Positions 16,584-24,642 of a stretch of DNA of 64,000 nt are shown piece after piece; position 1 is the first letter of the stretch, and each line of letters opens with the position of its first letter. This DNA comes from Flavonifractor porci (GTDB lineage: Bacteria > Bacillota > Clostridia > Oscillospirales > Oscillospiraceae), in the NCBI RefSeq assembly GCF_037572415.1, contig NZ_JBBHLB010000010.1:1-64000 (forward strand), read 5' to 3'. The notes below the pieces were generated by a model that did no database searches, had not been told where the DNA came from, and saw only the letters and a list, made by a program, of their open reading frames with translations. The position numbers were made by a program, and so were the translations under genes.

Positions 16584-17678
16584 TCAGTCGGGCTGCTTGA
16601 CGGTGCCGCTCTGGGTAATGTCCAGCATATCGGCGGTGATGTCGATGGTGTAGGGGTTGAGCCCGGAGGTGTTGACGATCTCCAGCACCTTTTCCGGGTA
16701 GAGTTCGTAGCACCAGTCTATGCCCTTGTAGCGTACCGTGCCGTCCCCCGGCAGGGAGGTGGCGGTCACATTGTCGAAGTTGAAGGACAGGCCCTTGTCG
16801 GCGAAAAAGGCCAGGTCGGTGACACTCAGGTCGGTCTCCACGTTCTCCATAAAGATATCGTAGTAGGTGGGCAGGTTGAGGGGCTGGGAGATGGCCTTCT
16901 TCAGAACTGCCATAATGAGTTCCCGCTGCGTCCTGGTACGGCCGATATCTGCGTCGGGATAAGCGTCGTAGATGTTATGGGGATAGATACCGGGACCGTC
17001 GGAGTTTTTCCGGCAGCGTACCACCTTCAGGGCGTCAGATCCGGTGAGATACTGCATTCCGGGTTCAAAGTGGATGTGCAGATCCTGGTCGGGATCGTCA
17101 TAGGACATATGCACCGGCACATTGAAGTTGACGCCGCCTACCGCATCCACCAGGCGTACAAAGCCCCGGGTGTTCACCTTTACATAGAAGTCGATGGGGA
17201 AACCCACGATGTTCTGGACCTCTTCCTTCAGCGCGTCGATGCCGTTGTAGGGGTACATACTGCACAGCTTATAGAAGTGCTTTCCCTTGCTGGAGACGCC
17301 CTCGATCAGGGTGTCCCGGGGGATGGAGACCATGGCAATGGTCTGGTTTACCGTGTCGTAGGTGGCCACGATCATGGTGTCCACGTTGCCGCTGGCCTGG
17401 TCGCTGGCGCACAGCAGGAAGGTATAGGTGTACTCCTTTCGCTGACGAGCGGGCTGGGTACTCTCCTCCGGGTCGGGGGACTGGAGAGAGACATGTTCGC
17501 TTTCCTTGGGCGGGGGCGTCTCCTCCGCGATCTTGGGGGGCTGAGCCAGCAGCTTGAAGGTAACGATGAAGGCCAATACCAGCGCCGCCACTACTGCCAG
17601 AACAATAAACAAAATCTTGGCCGCCTTCTGTCCGGGAGACAGAGGGATTTTCTCTTTTTTCATCAGCCGCTTGGCCAT
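16584..17678 (-). CDS. LCP (LytR-CpsA-Psr) family envelope ligase
   Basis: LCP enzymes transfer teichoic acid or capsule polymers from lipid carriers to peptidoglycan. The protein has a cytoplasmic N-terminus, one membrane segment (about residues 18-42), a Pro/Glu-rich linker and an LCP domain with the conserved SIPRDT and DIGRTRTQR motifs, whose Asp and Arg bind the polyprenyl pyrophosphate. ATG at 17678 is favoured; GTG at 17687 and ATG at 17663 are alternatives. About 364 residues, normal for the family. Confidence 0.9.
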   Translation of the reverse strand: MAKRLMKKEKIPLSPGQKAAKILFIVLAVVAALVLAFIVTFKLLAQPPKIAEETPPPKESEHVSLQSPDPEESTQPARQRKEYTYTFLLCASDQASGNVDTMIVATYDTVNQTIAMVSIPRDTLIEGVSSKGKHFYKLCSMYPYNGIDALKEEVQNIVGFPIDFYVKVNTRGFVRLVDAVGGVNFNVPVHMSYDDPDQDLHIHFEPGMQYLTGSDALKVVRCRKNSDGPGIYPHNIYDAYPDADIGRTRTQRELIMAVLKKAISQPLNLPTYYDIFMENVETDLSVTDLAFFADKGLSFNFDNVTATSLPGDGTVRYKGIDWCYELYPEKVLEIVNTSGLNPYTIDITADMLDITQSGTVKQPD

Positions 17679-17743
17679 GGCCACCACGCCTTTCTTTGGT
17701 AATATATGCCGTTATGTATTGCTTTTATCGCTAGAATGACCGC

Positions 17744-17772
17744 ATTATATCGAATTAGACGGCATAAGACAA
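17744..17772 (-). promoter_or_regulatory. Sigma-A promoter of the LCP gene
   Basis: Minus-strand TTGTCT (17767-17772) and TATAAT (17744-17749) are separated by 17 bases, about 66 bases before the LCP start. Confidence 0.7.
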
Positions 17773-17819
17773 GGAAAAGTTTCCGTGTTTTCGGTTTTTT
17801 TGACAGGAAACCTGAAACC

Positions 17820-18110
17820 TTACGCCTCTCCCACAAGCCGGCTGCGGATGCTGAGAGTGGCGGCGGTGAGGGAATTGACCGCTCCCAGCAGATCCATCAG
17901 CAGCTGGTTCTGCCGGGTCAGCTCCTCCAGCACCCGGTCCATCCCCTCTCCTCCGGCGGAGGGCGGGGACCAAACCGGGCCGCTCCAGCAGGGAATGGGA
18001 TGGGCGTACCGTTTCATGGCGGGCTCCATGGGCTGGCTCTGGGCCAGAATGGCGGCGGCCCGCTGCCGGGCCTCCTGGTCCCGGGCTCTCTGACAGGCGG
18101 GTTGGTTCAT
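17820..18110 (-). CDS. Hypothetical small protein, 96 residues
   Basis: No family recognised. The ATG at 18110 follows a strong AAGGAGGTG site. The N-terminal half has charged and Gln/Ala-rich helix (ARDQEARQRAAAILAQSQ), the C-terminal half a predicted helix with a Leu/Ile pattern (MDRVLEELTRQNQLLMDLL) that could be a coiled coil. It lies alone between the LCP gene and a divergent transporter operon. Confidence 0.55.
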   Translation of the reverse strand: MNQPACQRARDQEARQRAAAILAQSQPMEPAMKRYAHPIPCWSGPVWSPPSAGGEGMDRVLEELTRQNQLLMDLLGAVNSLTAATLSIRSRLVGEA

Positions 18111-18193
18111 AGAAAACACCTCCTTTTCACCCCTTATCCTATGCCGGTGGGCACTGCCCGGTCCGTCCCGGGCAGAATTGGGGAATTTGCCCG

Positions 18194-18221
18194 TTGACAT
18201 TTTCCGGGGACATGATACACT
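18194..18221 (+). promoter_or_regulatory. Sigma-A promoter of the SsuA/TauA-type transporter operon
   Basis: TTGACA (18194-18199) and TACACT (18216-18221) are separated by 16 bases, 56 bases before the lipoprotein start codon. Confidence 0.7.
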
Positions 18222-18277
18222 GAACTGGACCGTATGGAGAACAAACGCTCATGCGGCCCAGAAAGGAACGAGGTACC

Positions 18278-19321
18278 ATGAAGAAACTGCTTGCACTGGG
18301 CCTGACCGTGGCCCTGGCGTTGGGCCTTGCCGCCTGCGCTTCCAATCCCGCTCCGGCGGAGAGCACCCCTCCCGCCGAGACTACCCCCGTGGCGGAGACC
18401 ACCCCCGCCCAGTCTGAAACCCCTGCTCTGGAGGGAACCGAGATCAACCTGGGCCTGCTCAACGGCCCCACCGGTATGGGCGCCGCCAGGCTGCTCTCCG
18501 ACAACGACGCCGGTAAGACCGTCAACCACTACAATGTGACCATGGGTTCCGATCCCTCCACCGATATCGTGCCCAAGCTGAACAGCGGTGAGCTGGATAT
18601 GGCCGCTCTACCCACCAACGTGGCCGCCAATCTGTACAACAAGACCGGCAACGTGCAGCTGCTGGCCCTGAATACTCTGGGCGTGCTCCACATTCTGGAG
18701 AACGGCAATACCGTCAACTCTCTGGCCGACCTGTCCGGCAAGACCATTTACGCCATCAACCAGGGCACCAACACCGAGTATGTGCTGGACTACCTGCTGA
18801 CCCAGAACGGCCTGGACCCGGATATCGATGTGGACATCCAGTGGAAAACCGGCGAGGAGGTCACCACCCTGATGGCCTCCGGTGAGATCGACCTGTGTAT
18901 GCTCCCCGTGCCCGCCGCTACCACCGTGCTGATGCAGAACAGTGATGTACGGGACGCCATCGACCTGAGCGACGCCTGGACCCAGTCCGGAGCCTCCGGT
19001 ACCTTCACCATGGGCTGCGTGGTGGTGCGCACCGAATTTGCCCAGGAGCACCCAGAGGCGGTGGCGGCCTTCCTGCAGGAGTATGAGGCCTCCATCAACT
19101 ACATCAAAGACAACCCGGAGGAGGGCGGCCAGCTCATCGAGCAGTACGGCATCGTGCCCAAGGCCGCTATTGCCACCGCGGCCATCCCCCAGGCCAACAT
19201 GATCTTTACCGCCGGTGAGGACCTGAAGTCCATCTCCAGCTACTATGAGGTGCTCTTTGCCGCCGACCCCACTTCGATCGGAGGTTCCATCCCCGATGAC
19301 GCCTTCTACTACATCCCGTAA
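18278..19321 (+). CDS. ABC transporter substrate-binding lipoprotein (NMT1/SsuA/TauA-like)
   Basis: This 347-residue lipoprotein has a signal peptide with lipobox LAAC (Cys20), a Pro/Thr/Glu-rich linker to about residue 48, and a domain resembling nitrate/sulfonate/taurine/thiamine-precursor binding proteins (INLGLLNGPTGMGAARL; DLSGKTIYAINQGTNTE). It heads a tight operon with a permease and an ATPase. The ligand cannot be told from sequence alone. Confidence 0.87.
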   Translation: MKKLLALGLTVALALGLAACASNPAPAESTPPAETTPVAETTPAQSETPALEGTEINLGLLNGPTGMGAARLLSDNDAGKTVNHYNVTMGSDPSTDIVPKLNSGELDMAALPTNVAANLYNKTGNVQLLALNTLGVLHILENGNTVNSLADLSGKTIYAINQGTNTEYVLDYLLTQNGLDPDIDVDIQWKTGEEVTTLMASGEIDLCMLPVPAATTVLMQNSDVRDAIDLSDAWTQSGASGTFTMGCVVVRTEFAQEHPEAVAAFLQEYEASINYIKDNPEEGGQLIEQYGIVPKAAIATAAIPQANMIFTAGEDLKSISSYYEVLFAADPTSIGGSIPDDAFYYIP

Positions 19322-20090
19322 TTTCAAACAAAACAAATTACTGCGAGCTGTCATACCCCTGGCCTTCTGGCTGGGGGTTTGGCAGCTTGCGGCCTTTTTG
19401 GTGGACGTGAGGACCAACGGCCACGGAGCTTTGCTGCTGCCCTATCCCCTGCTGGTGGCCCAGCGGCTGTGGGCCCTGGCGGGACAGGGGGCCTTCTGGC
19501 AGTCGGCGGCGGTGACCCTGGGCCGTATCTTCGGGGGCTTTGCCGTCGGCGCGGCGGCGGGGGCTCTGGTGGCGGCGGCCACCTCCGCCCTCCGGGGGGC
19601 GGACTGGGTGCTCACCCCGGCGGTCAAGGTGATCCGGGCCATCCCGGTGGCCTCCTTTATCGTGCTGGTGCTGCTGTGGGCCCCATCCTCCGGCTGGGTG
19701 CCCGCCATCGTATCCGGCCTGATGGTGCTGCCGGTGCTGTGGGGCAACGTCAGTAAGGGCGTGGCTCAGACCGATCCCCTGCTGCTGGAGGCCGCCCGGG
19801 CCTACCGCTTCGGCCAGGGCAAGACCTTGCGTCTGGTGTACCTGCCCTCGGTGCGGCCCTACTTTGTCAGCGGCTGCGCCACTGGTCTGGGCCTGGCCTG
19901 GAAAGCGGGGGTGGCCGCCGAGGTGCTCTGTCAGCCCAAGCTGGCCATCGGCACCCAGCTCTACCGGGCCAAGATCACCCTGGAGACCCCCGACCTGTTC
20001 GCCTGGACGGCGGTGGTCATCGTGTTGAGCTTTGTGCTGGAATACGCCCTGGGCATCCTGTTCCGGTGGCTGGGAGGGGGTAAAACGTGA
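19296..20090 (+). CDS. ABC transporter permease (SsuC/TauC-like)
   Basis: The 264-residue membrane protein has about six hydrophobic segments and the coupling loop EAARAYRFGQGKTLRLVYLPS. The likely ATG at 19296 overlaps the lipoprotein gene by 26 bases, with GGAGG inside that gene. It pairs with the binding protein upstream and the ATPase downstream. Confidence 0.88.
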   Translation: MTPSTTSRNFKQNKLLRAVIPLAFWLGVWQLAAFLVDVRTNGHGALLLPYPLLVAQRLWALAGQGAFWQSAAVTLGRIFGGFAVGAAAGALVAAATSALRGADWVLTPAVKVIRAIPVASFIVLVLLWAPSSGWVPAIVSGLMVLPVLWGNVSKGVAQTDPLLLEAARAYRFGQGKTLRLVYLPSVRPYFVSGCATGLGLAWKAGVAAEVLCQPKLAIGTQLYRAKITLETPDLFAWTAVVIVLSFVLEYALGILFRWLGGGKT

Positions 20091-20692
20091 TATCAGTCAA
20101 AGATATTACCGTTTGTTTTGGGGAAAAGACAGTATTGGACCGTTTTTCTCTGGATCTGCCGGAGACGGGGATCACCGCCCTGTCCGGTCCCTCCGGCTGC
20201 GGCAAGACCACCCTGCTGCGGGTGCTGGCTGGACTCCAGCCGGTGGAGGAGGGGACTGTGGCCACCCCGCCAAATCCGGTGATCCTCTTCCAGGAGAACC
20301 GGCTGATGCCCTGGCGGACGGTGGGGCAGCACATTGCCGATGTGCTGCCCCGGGAGCGTCGGGGGGAGGTCTCCCGCTGGCTGGTCCTGGCGGAGCTGGA
20401 GGGGGAGGAACAGCGCTACCCGGCCGCCCTGTCCGGCGGTATGGGGAGGCGGCTGGCTCTGGCCCGAACGCTGGCCTGCGGCGGCGGGCTCATCCTGCTG
20501 GACGAGCCATTTGCGGGGGTGGATGCCCCCAGGGCCGCCCGCATCCTGGAGCGGGTGCGGGGGCTTGGGCTGCCGGTGGTGCTGTCCAGCCATGAACGTG
20601 AGACGGTGGCCCTGTGTGACCGGGTGATCGCCCTGGAAGGGCCGCCCCTGGGGCTAACGGACCGCGCAGAAAACAGAGGACTCCGATCCTAA
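20087..20692 (+). CDS. ABC transporter ATP-binding protein (SsuB/TauB-like, short)
   Basis: The 201-residue ATPase has Walker A GPSGCGKT, Q-loop ILFQENRLMPW, signature LSGGMGRR, Walker B LILLDEP and switch His in LSSHER. It begins with GTG overlapping the permease stop. It is about 50 residues shorter than usual SsuB proteins, missing the C-terminal tail rather than any catalytic motif. Its last codons and stop lie inside the terminator hairpin. Confidence 0.88.
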   Translation: MISVKDITVCFGEKTVLDRFSLDLPETGITALSGPSGCGKTTLLRVLAGLQPVEEGTVATPPNPVILFQENRLMPWRTVGQHIADVLPRERRGEVSRWLVLAELEGEEQRYPAALSGGMGRRLALARTLACGGGLILLDEPFAGVDAPRAARILERVRGLGLPVVLSSHERETVALCDRVIALEGPPLGLTDRAENRGLRS

Positions 20693-20714
20693 CAGGATCG
20701 GAGTCCTCTGTTTT
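20669..20714. terminator. Long bidirectional terminator overlapping the end of the ATPase gene
   Basis: AAAACAGAGGACTCCGATCC and its reverse complement flank a short TAACA loop, giving about 20 bp of stem ending in TTTT on either side. The stop codon of the plus-strand ATPase (20690-20692) is in the loop. It also serves the convergent minus-strand transporter gene. Confidence 0.9.
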
Positions 20715-20733
20715 GCTTTGTGGGTCGGGGGGA

Positions 20734-22173
20734 TCAGGCGCCCATCAGAGCGCTGGCAATGGGATAGCCCACAAGAACGGTGACGATGATGGAGACCACC
20801 ATCAGGATGGTGCCGTAGGTGATGACCTGGCCGGTTTTGGTCCATCCGGAGCCGATGGCCAGGGGTACATTGGGGTGCGCGGGCGGGGTAACGAAGGCGT
20901 AGCTGGCCAGCATACCGATGATCATGGCGATGGCCGGGGTGCTGACCGCCCCGTTGCTGGCCATGCACAGGGGAATGGCCACGGCGCACACCACGGTGAC
21001 GGTAACCATGTTGGAGGCCACATTGGTCATGACGGCGGCCCAGATGGTAAAGACCAGGATGAGCAGCCAGACAGGCAGTCCGCTGAGTGTGGGAGCAATG
21101 GCGCTGCTCAGCCAATCGGTCAGACCGATGTCCGCGTTGGTCATGGCGGAGCCCAGCGCCAGCGTGGCGCCGGCCATGATTACGCTGCCCCACTCCACGC
21201 CCTTCTGCATGGCCTCCTTAAAGTTCATCAGGGGAGCGCCGTCCACGGAGAGCAGGCAGAGGGCCACTGCGCCCACCAGCGGGGGGAAGGCGGTTCCCTG
21301 GGTATCCAGGAAGCTGGCCACGGTGGGCAGGGCCGGCTCAATAAATTCAGGCAGCACCCACATGGCTACCACCAGGAAAAAGATGGTTAGGGTGGCCTTT
21401 TCCCGGCGGTCCGCCGGAGTAACGCTTTGCTTCAGTGCCTGGAAATCCAGCCTGGAGACGCAGGACATATCCGGGCGCAGCACGAACCGGAACAGAAGGA
21501 TCATGATGACAAAGCAGATCACTCCCACCGGCATGGCGAAGGCCATATAGTGGGCGTAGCTGACGGCGGTGCCGGTGGCGTTCTGATAGAAGCCCATAGC
21601 CATGATGGGAAAGACGTGGGCGATGGGCGTCATGCCGCAAGAGATAGCGGAGGAGAAAAGCTGGCCCAGCATCAGGGCGTTGGCCAGCTTGTCGTTTTCA
21701 TGGAGATCCAGTTCCTCGCAGATGGCTTTGAGGATGGGTAGGTAGATCACAAATACCACCGAGGGGGACATGACCAGACCGATGACCAGAATGGACGCGC
21801 AATAGAGAATGAAAAAGGCCCAGGGGCTTTTCCGGGCCAGGCGGCTGCTGATAAACAGAATGGCGCAGCGCTTGACGAAGGAAGTTTTGGAGATGGCGTA
21901 GGTACACATGAAGGTGAACAGAAGGAATGCCACAGTGGAATTACCCAGAGAGTTGGTCAGAACACTGCCCATGGTAAGCTCGGGCACCGTGACCAGGGCG
22001 GCCAGCGCCAGAAGACTGGGCCAGTCGATGGAGAGGGTCAGCCACAGGATCAGCGCGCCAATGAAGATGCCCAGCACCTGCATGGCGGAGCTGGTCATGC
22101 CGGCGGGGGCGGGCAAAAAGCGGAAGCCAGCGATACACGCCAGTGCGGCTACAATGGAGACTGTGCGTTTCAT
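20734..22173 (-). CDS. SLC13/DASS-like anion transporter
   Basis: The 479-residue protein has about 11-12 hydrophobic segments and the family features of sodium-coupled di/tricarboxylate carriers (LGNSTVAFLLFTFMCTYAI; ATLALGSAMTNADIGLTDWL; FVTPPAHPNVPLAIGSGW). It likely imports an organic anion. It is 27 bases behind the FAD oxidoreductase gene, with AAGGAGG before the ATG, so the pair forms an operon under a divergent LysR regulator. Confidence 0.85.
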   Translation of the reverse strand: MKRTVSIVAALACIAGFRFLPAPAGMTSSAMQVLGIFIGALILWLTLSIDWPSLLALAALVTVPELTMGSVLTNSLGNSTVAFLLFTFMCTYAISKTSFVKRCAILFISSRLARKSPWAFFILYCASILVIGLVMSPSVVFVIYLPILKAICEELDLHENDKLANALMLGQLFSSAISCGMTPIAHVFPIMAMGFYQNATGTAVSYAHYMAFAMPVGVICFVIMILLFRFVLRPDMSCVSRLDFQALKQSVTPADRREKATLTIFFLVVAMWVLPEFIEPALPTVASFLDTQGTAFPPLVGAVALCLLSVDGAPLMNFKEAMQKGVEWGSVIMAGATLALGSAMTNADIGLTDWLSSAIAPTLSGLPVWLLILVFTIWAAVMTNVASNMVTVTVVCAVAIPLCMASNGAVSTPAIAMIIGMLASYAFVTPPAHPNVPLAIGSGWTKTGQVITYGTILMVVSIIVTVLVGYPIASALMGA

Positions 22174-22200
22174 GATAGATACCTCCTTGTTCAGAATGGG

Positions 22201-23466
22201 TTATATACACGCGCCCTGACGGCGCAGTTCGGCCTGAATTTCCGCCGTACCCGCGTCCGGCTGGAGCACGGACAGCGCGGCGGCCACACCGGCGGCGTGG
22301 CCGGTGGCAAATCCGGTTCCCATGACGCGGACGGAAGCAAAGGCCACCGGATCGGCGCTGACCAGGCGGCCGGCGCCCCACAGGTTGGCTGTACTGCGGG
22401 ATTTCAGACAGCGGAGAGGAATATCATAGTAGCCGTCGTCCTTAACCCACAGGTACTGTGCGATCTTGTTGATGTCTGTGTGCATCTCGCAGGGCCAGCT
22501 CCCCCGAGCCACGCCGTCGGGCTGTTTGACGCCTTCCAGCACATCCTGGCCGGTAAGGGTGTACTGGCCAACCAAATGCCGGGTATCCCGCAGCCCCAGC
22601 TTATAGCCGGAGGAGACCAGCCGGCAGTGCTCCATGCCGGGCAGGTATTTGCGGAAGGCGGCGATGTATTCCTGACATTGGGCCCGGGTGTTCTGTTCAC
22701 AGGCGGTCAGGGTCTCGGCATCCAGAGCGGGGACAATTACGCTGGGCAGAATGGCGTAGGCGGTGTCCGGCGCGGTGCGAAAGACGATGCCGGACTCCTT
22801 GGTCAGGTGGGACAGCCCGTCCGCCTTGGCTCGCTGAAGGGCCTTCTCCAAAATCGCGGGAGCAAATTTTGCCTCCGGCCCCACATGGTCGATCCGCATC
22901 ATTTTGGTGGAGAAATAGCCGCCTCCCCTGCCGTCGCCAAAACGGCATTCCGCCCCGGCCAGATGGGCCAGATTGCCGTCTCCACTGGCATCCACAAAGG
23001 CTTTGCTGTAAAACTCGTAGGCACCCTCGTCATCCACACAACGAATGGAGCGGATGACGCCGGTCTCGGGATCAGTCTGTGCCCCGATCAGTCTGCAGTG
23101 GAGCAGGAGCTTCAGAGAGGGATGCTTCTGGACCAGCAGGTCCAGCGCGTACTTCAGTGCCTCTTCATCCAGGGTCACGATGGCATTGTTGACGGAGGAG
23201 AGCTTGTAGCCGTCATAAGCGCCCAGCTGGGCCAACAGGTCCAGTACCTGCTGTCCCACGCCCTTGACGATCTGCTGGGGCGGATCGCTGTGGGTGAAAA
23301 AACCGCAGTAGGACGCCACGTTGGCATTGGTGGCCTGTCCGCCCAAACTGCCGTTGCGCTCCACCAGCAGGCAGCTGGCCCCGGCCTGGACGGCGCCCAC
23401 GGCGGCGGCAACGCCTGCGGCGCCGCCACCCACCACAATGACGTCATAGTTTTGCATATTTTTCAT
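22201..23466 (-). CDS. FAD-dependent oxidoreductase (FAD_oxidored family)
   Basis: This 421-residue flavoprotein has the N-terminal Rossmann motif VIVVGGGAAGVAAAVGAVQAG followed by ERNGSLGGQATNANV, and a C-terminal FAD-contact segment (LWGAGRLVSADPVAFASVRVMGTGFATGHAAG). ATG at 23466 follows GGAGG; a longer reading from 23508 is rejected. The substrate is unknown. Its transporter partner suggests oxidation or reduction of an imported carboxylate, which is inference. Confidence 0.87.
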   Translation of the reverse strand: MKNMQNYDVIVVGGGAAGVAAAVGAVQAGASCLLVERNGSLGGQATNANVASYCGFFTHSDPPQQIVKGVGQQVLDLLAQLGAYDGYKLSSVNNAIVTLDEEALKYALDLLVQKHPSLKLLLHCRLIGAQTDPETGVIRSIRCVDDEGAYEFYSKAFVDASGDGNLAHLAGAECRFGDGRGGGYFSTKMMRIDHVGPEAKFAPAILEKALQRAKADGLSHLTKESGIVFRTAPDTAYAILPSVIVPALDAETLTACEQNTRAQCQEYIAAFRKYLPGMEHCRLVSSGYKLGLRDTRHLVGQYTLTGQDVLEGVKQPDGVARGSWPCEMHTDINKIAQYLWVKDDGYYDIPLRCLKSRSTANLWGAGRLVSADPVAFASVRVMGTGFATGHAAGVAAALSVLQPDAGTAEIQAELRRQGACI

Positions 23467-23507
23467 AAAAATGCCTCCTGTTTTCGTTGAATACCTTGGA
23501 TGAACCA

Positions 23508-23536
23508 ACTATATCATTGGAAATAACATTTGTAAA
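23508..23536 (-). promoter_or_regulatory. Promoter of the FAD oxidoreductase-transporter operon
   Basis: Minus-strand TTTACA (23531-23536) and TATAGT (23508-23513) are separated by 17 bases. The twin operator repeats lie immediately upstream of the -35 box, as expected for LysR activation. Confidence 0.75.
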
Positions 23537-23541
23537 AATCA

Positions 23542-23575
23542 TAATAACTATTATATTGATAGCTAATAACTATTA
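23542..23575. promoter_or_regulatory. Twin operator repeats for the LysR-type regulator
   Basis: TAATAACTATTA occurs exactly twice, at 23542-23553 and 23564-23575, with a 22-base period (about two helical turns). Each copy is an inverted repeat of TAATA around AC. The pair lies between the divergent promoters in a 180-base AT-rich gap. Confidence 0.7.
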
Positions 23576-23591
23576 AATTTGGGGTGGACCA

Positions 23592-23620
23592 TTGACAGTG
23601 GATAGGGGAACGCCTATACT
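23592..23620 (+). promoter_or_regulatory. Promoter of the LysR regulator gene
   Basis: TTGACA (23592-23597) and TATACT (23615-23620) are separated by 17 bases, 26 bases before the LysR start codon. Confidence 0.78.
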
Positions 23621-23646
23621 CAAAGGAGTTGGGAGGGGGAAAGACG

Positions 23647-24549
23647 ATGGAACGGAGCCAGCTGCTTTATGTGGTCACTGTGGCGGAGTGCGGCAACATT
23701 ACCCGGGCGGCGGAAAAGCTGCATCTCTCCCAGCCCTCTTTGTCCAACCAGATCATTCATCTGGAACGGGAATTGGGTGTACCGCTATTTTCCAGGATCA
23801 GAAAACGGGTTTATTTGACCGAAGCGGGGAAGGCGTTTGTCCGGTATGCCCGGCGGATCCTGAATGATATGCAGGCATTGGGGGAGTTGATGGAGGATTA
23901 TGCCGCCAACCGCGATGGGCGGGTGCGGATTGGTGCGCTGCCCATTATGTGTTCCCTGAGGATTCCCGAGCTGGTTCATGCCTTCCACAGCTGGAATCCC
24001 AATATCACGCTGTCCCTGCAGGAGCGGGGCAGCGTGGAACTGCTTCATGCGTTGGAACAAAATGAGATTGATGTTGCATTTGCCATCATCAATCCGTCGG
24101 AGCCCTCCATGGGACAGATGAGCAGTCTGCCGCTGATCCAGTCAGAGGTGTGCGCGGTGGTCCATATGGACAATCCGTTGTCCCGTCAAAAGAGCCTGGA
24201 TCTCAAGCAGTTAGCGGACCAGGTGCTGATCACTCCCAATCAGGATTTCAATCTCTCGGGGATCATTCTGTCCCATTTGGCCAGCCTGGGGATCCAGTGC
24301 CAGGTGCAGAATGTGTGCAGTCAGATCGACTCCTGCCTGGCGCTGGTCAATAAGAATATGGGCGTCAGCTTTTGCACACGGACCACCACGGAATATTATC
24401 ACTATCCGGATGTGGTAGCGATGACGCTTGACCCGGCTATTCAGCGTACGGTTTATCTGGTGTATAAGAAGGACCCCCGGTACGACCCGGCGTTGGAACA
24501 ATTCATCCGCTTTTCACAGAGATTTTTAAGAGAACATATAGTTGAATGA
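23647..24549 (+). CDS. LysR-family transcriptional regulator
   Basis: The 300-residue protein has the typical N-terminal winged helix (YVVTVAECGNITRAAEKLHLSQPSLSNQIIHLERELGVPLF, residues about 6-45) and a C-terminal co-inducer domain. ATG at 23647 follows GGGAGGGGG. It is divergent from the FAD oxidoreductase/SLC13 operon, which it probably activates when its small-molecule ligand is present, and it likely represses itself through the shared repeats. Confidence 0.92.
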   Translation: MERSQLLYVVTVAECGNITRAAEKLHLSQPSLSNQIIHLERELGVPLFSRIRKRVYLTEAGKAFVRYARRILNDMQALGELMEDYAANRDGRVRIGALPIMCSLRIPELVHAFHSWNPNITLSLQERGSVELLHALEQNEIDVAFAIINPSEPSMGQMSSLPLIQSEVCAVVHMDNPLSRQKSLDLKQLADQVLITPNQDFNLSGIILSHLASLGIQCQVQNVCSQIDSCLALVNKNMGVSFCTRTTTEYYHYPDVVAMTLDPAIQRTVYLVYKKDPRYDPALEQFIRFSQRFLREHIVE

Positions 24550-24560
24550 AGAATCTGTTA

Positions 24561-24596
24561 AAAAGAGCGAAAGCGCGTTGCGCTTTCGCTCTTTTG
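24561..24596 (+). terminator. Terminator after the LysR gene
   Basis: AAAAGAGCGAAAGCG pairs with CGCTTTCGCTCTTTT around a 5-base loop, followed by GTG. It lies 12 bases past the stop codon. Confidence 0.88.
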
Positions 24597-24642
24597 TGAT
24601 AAAATGGGAACCATGAATTTTTGGTAAAGGCAGCGTAATGAT

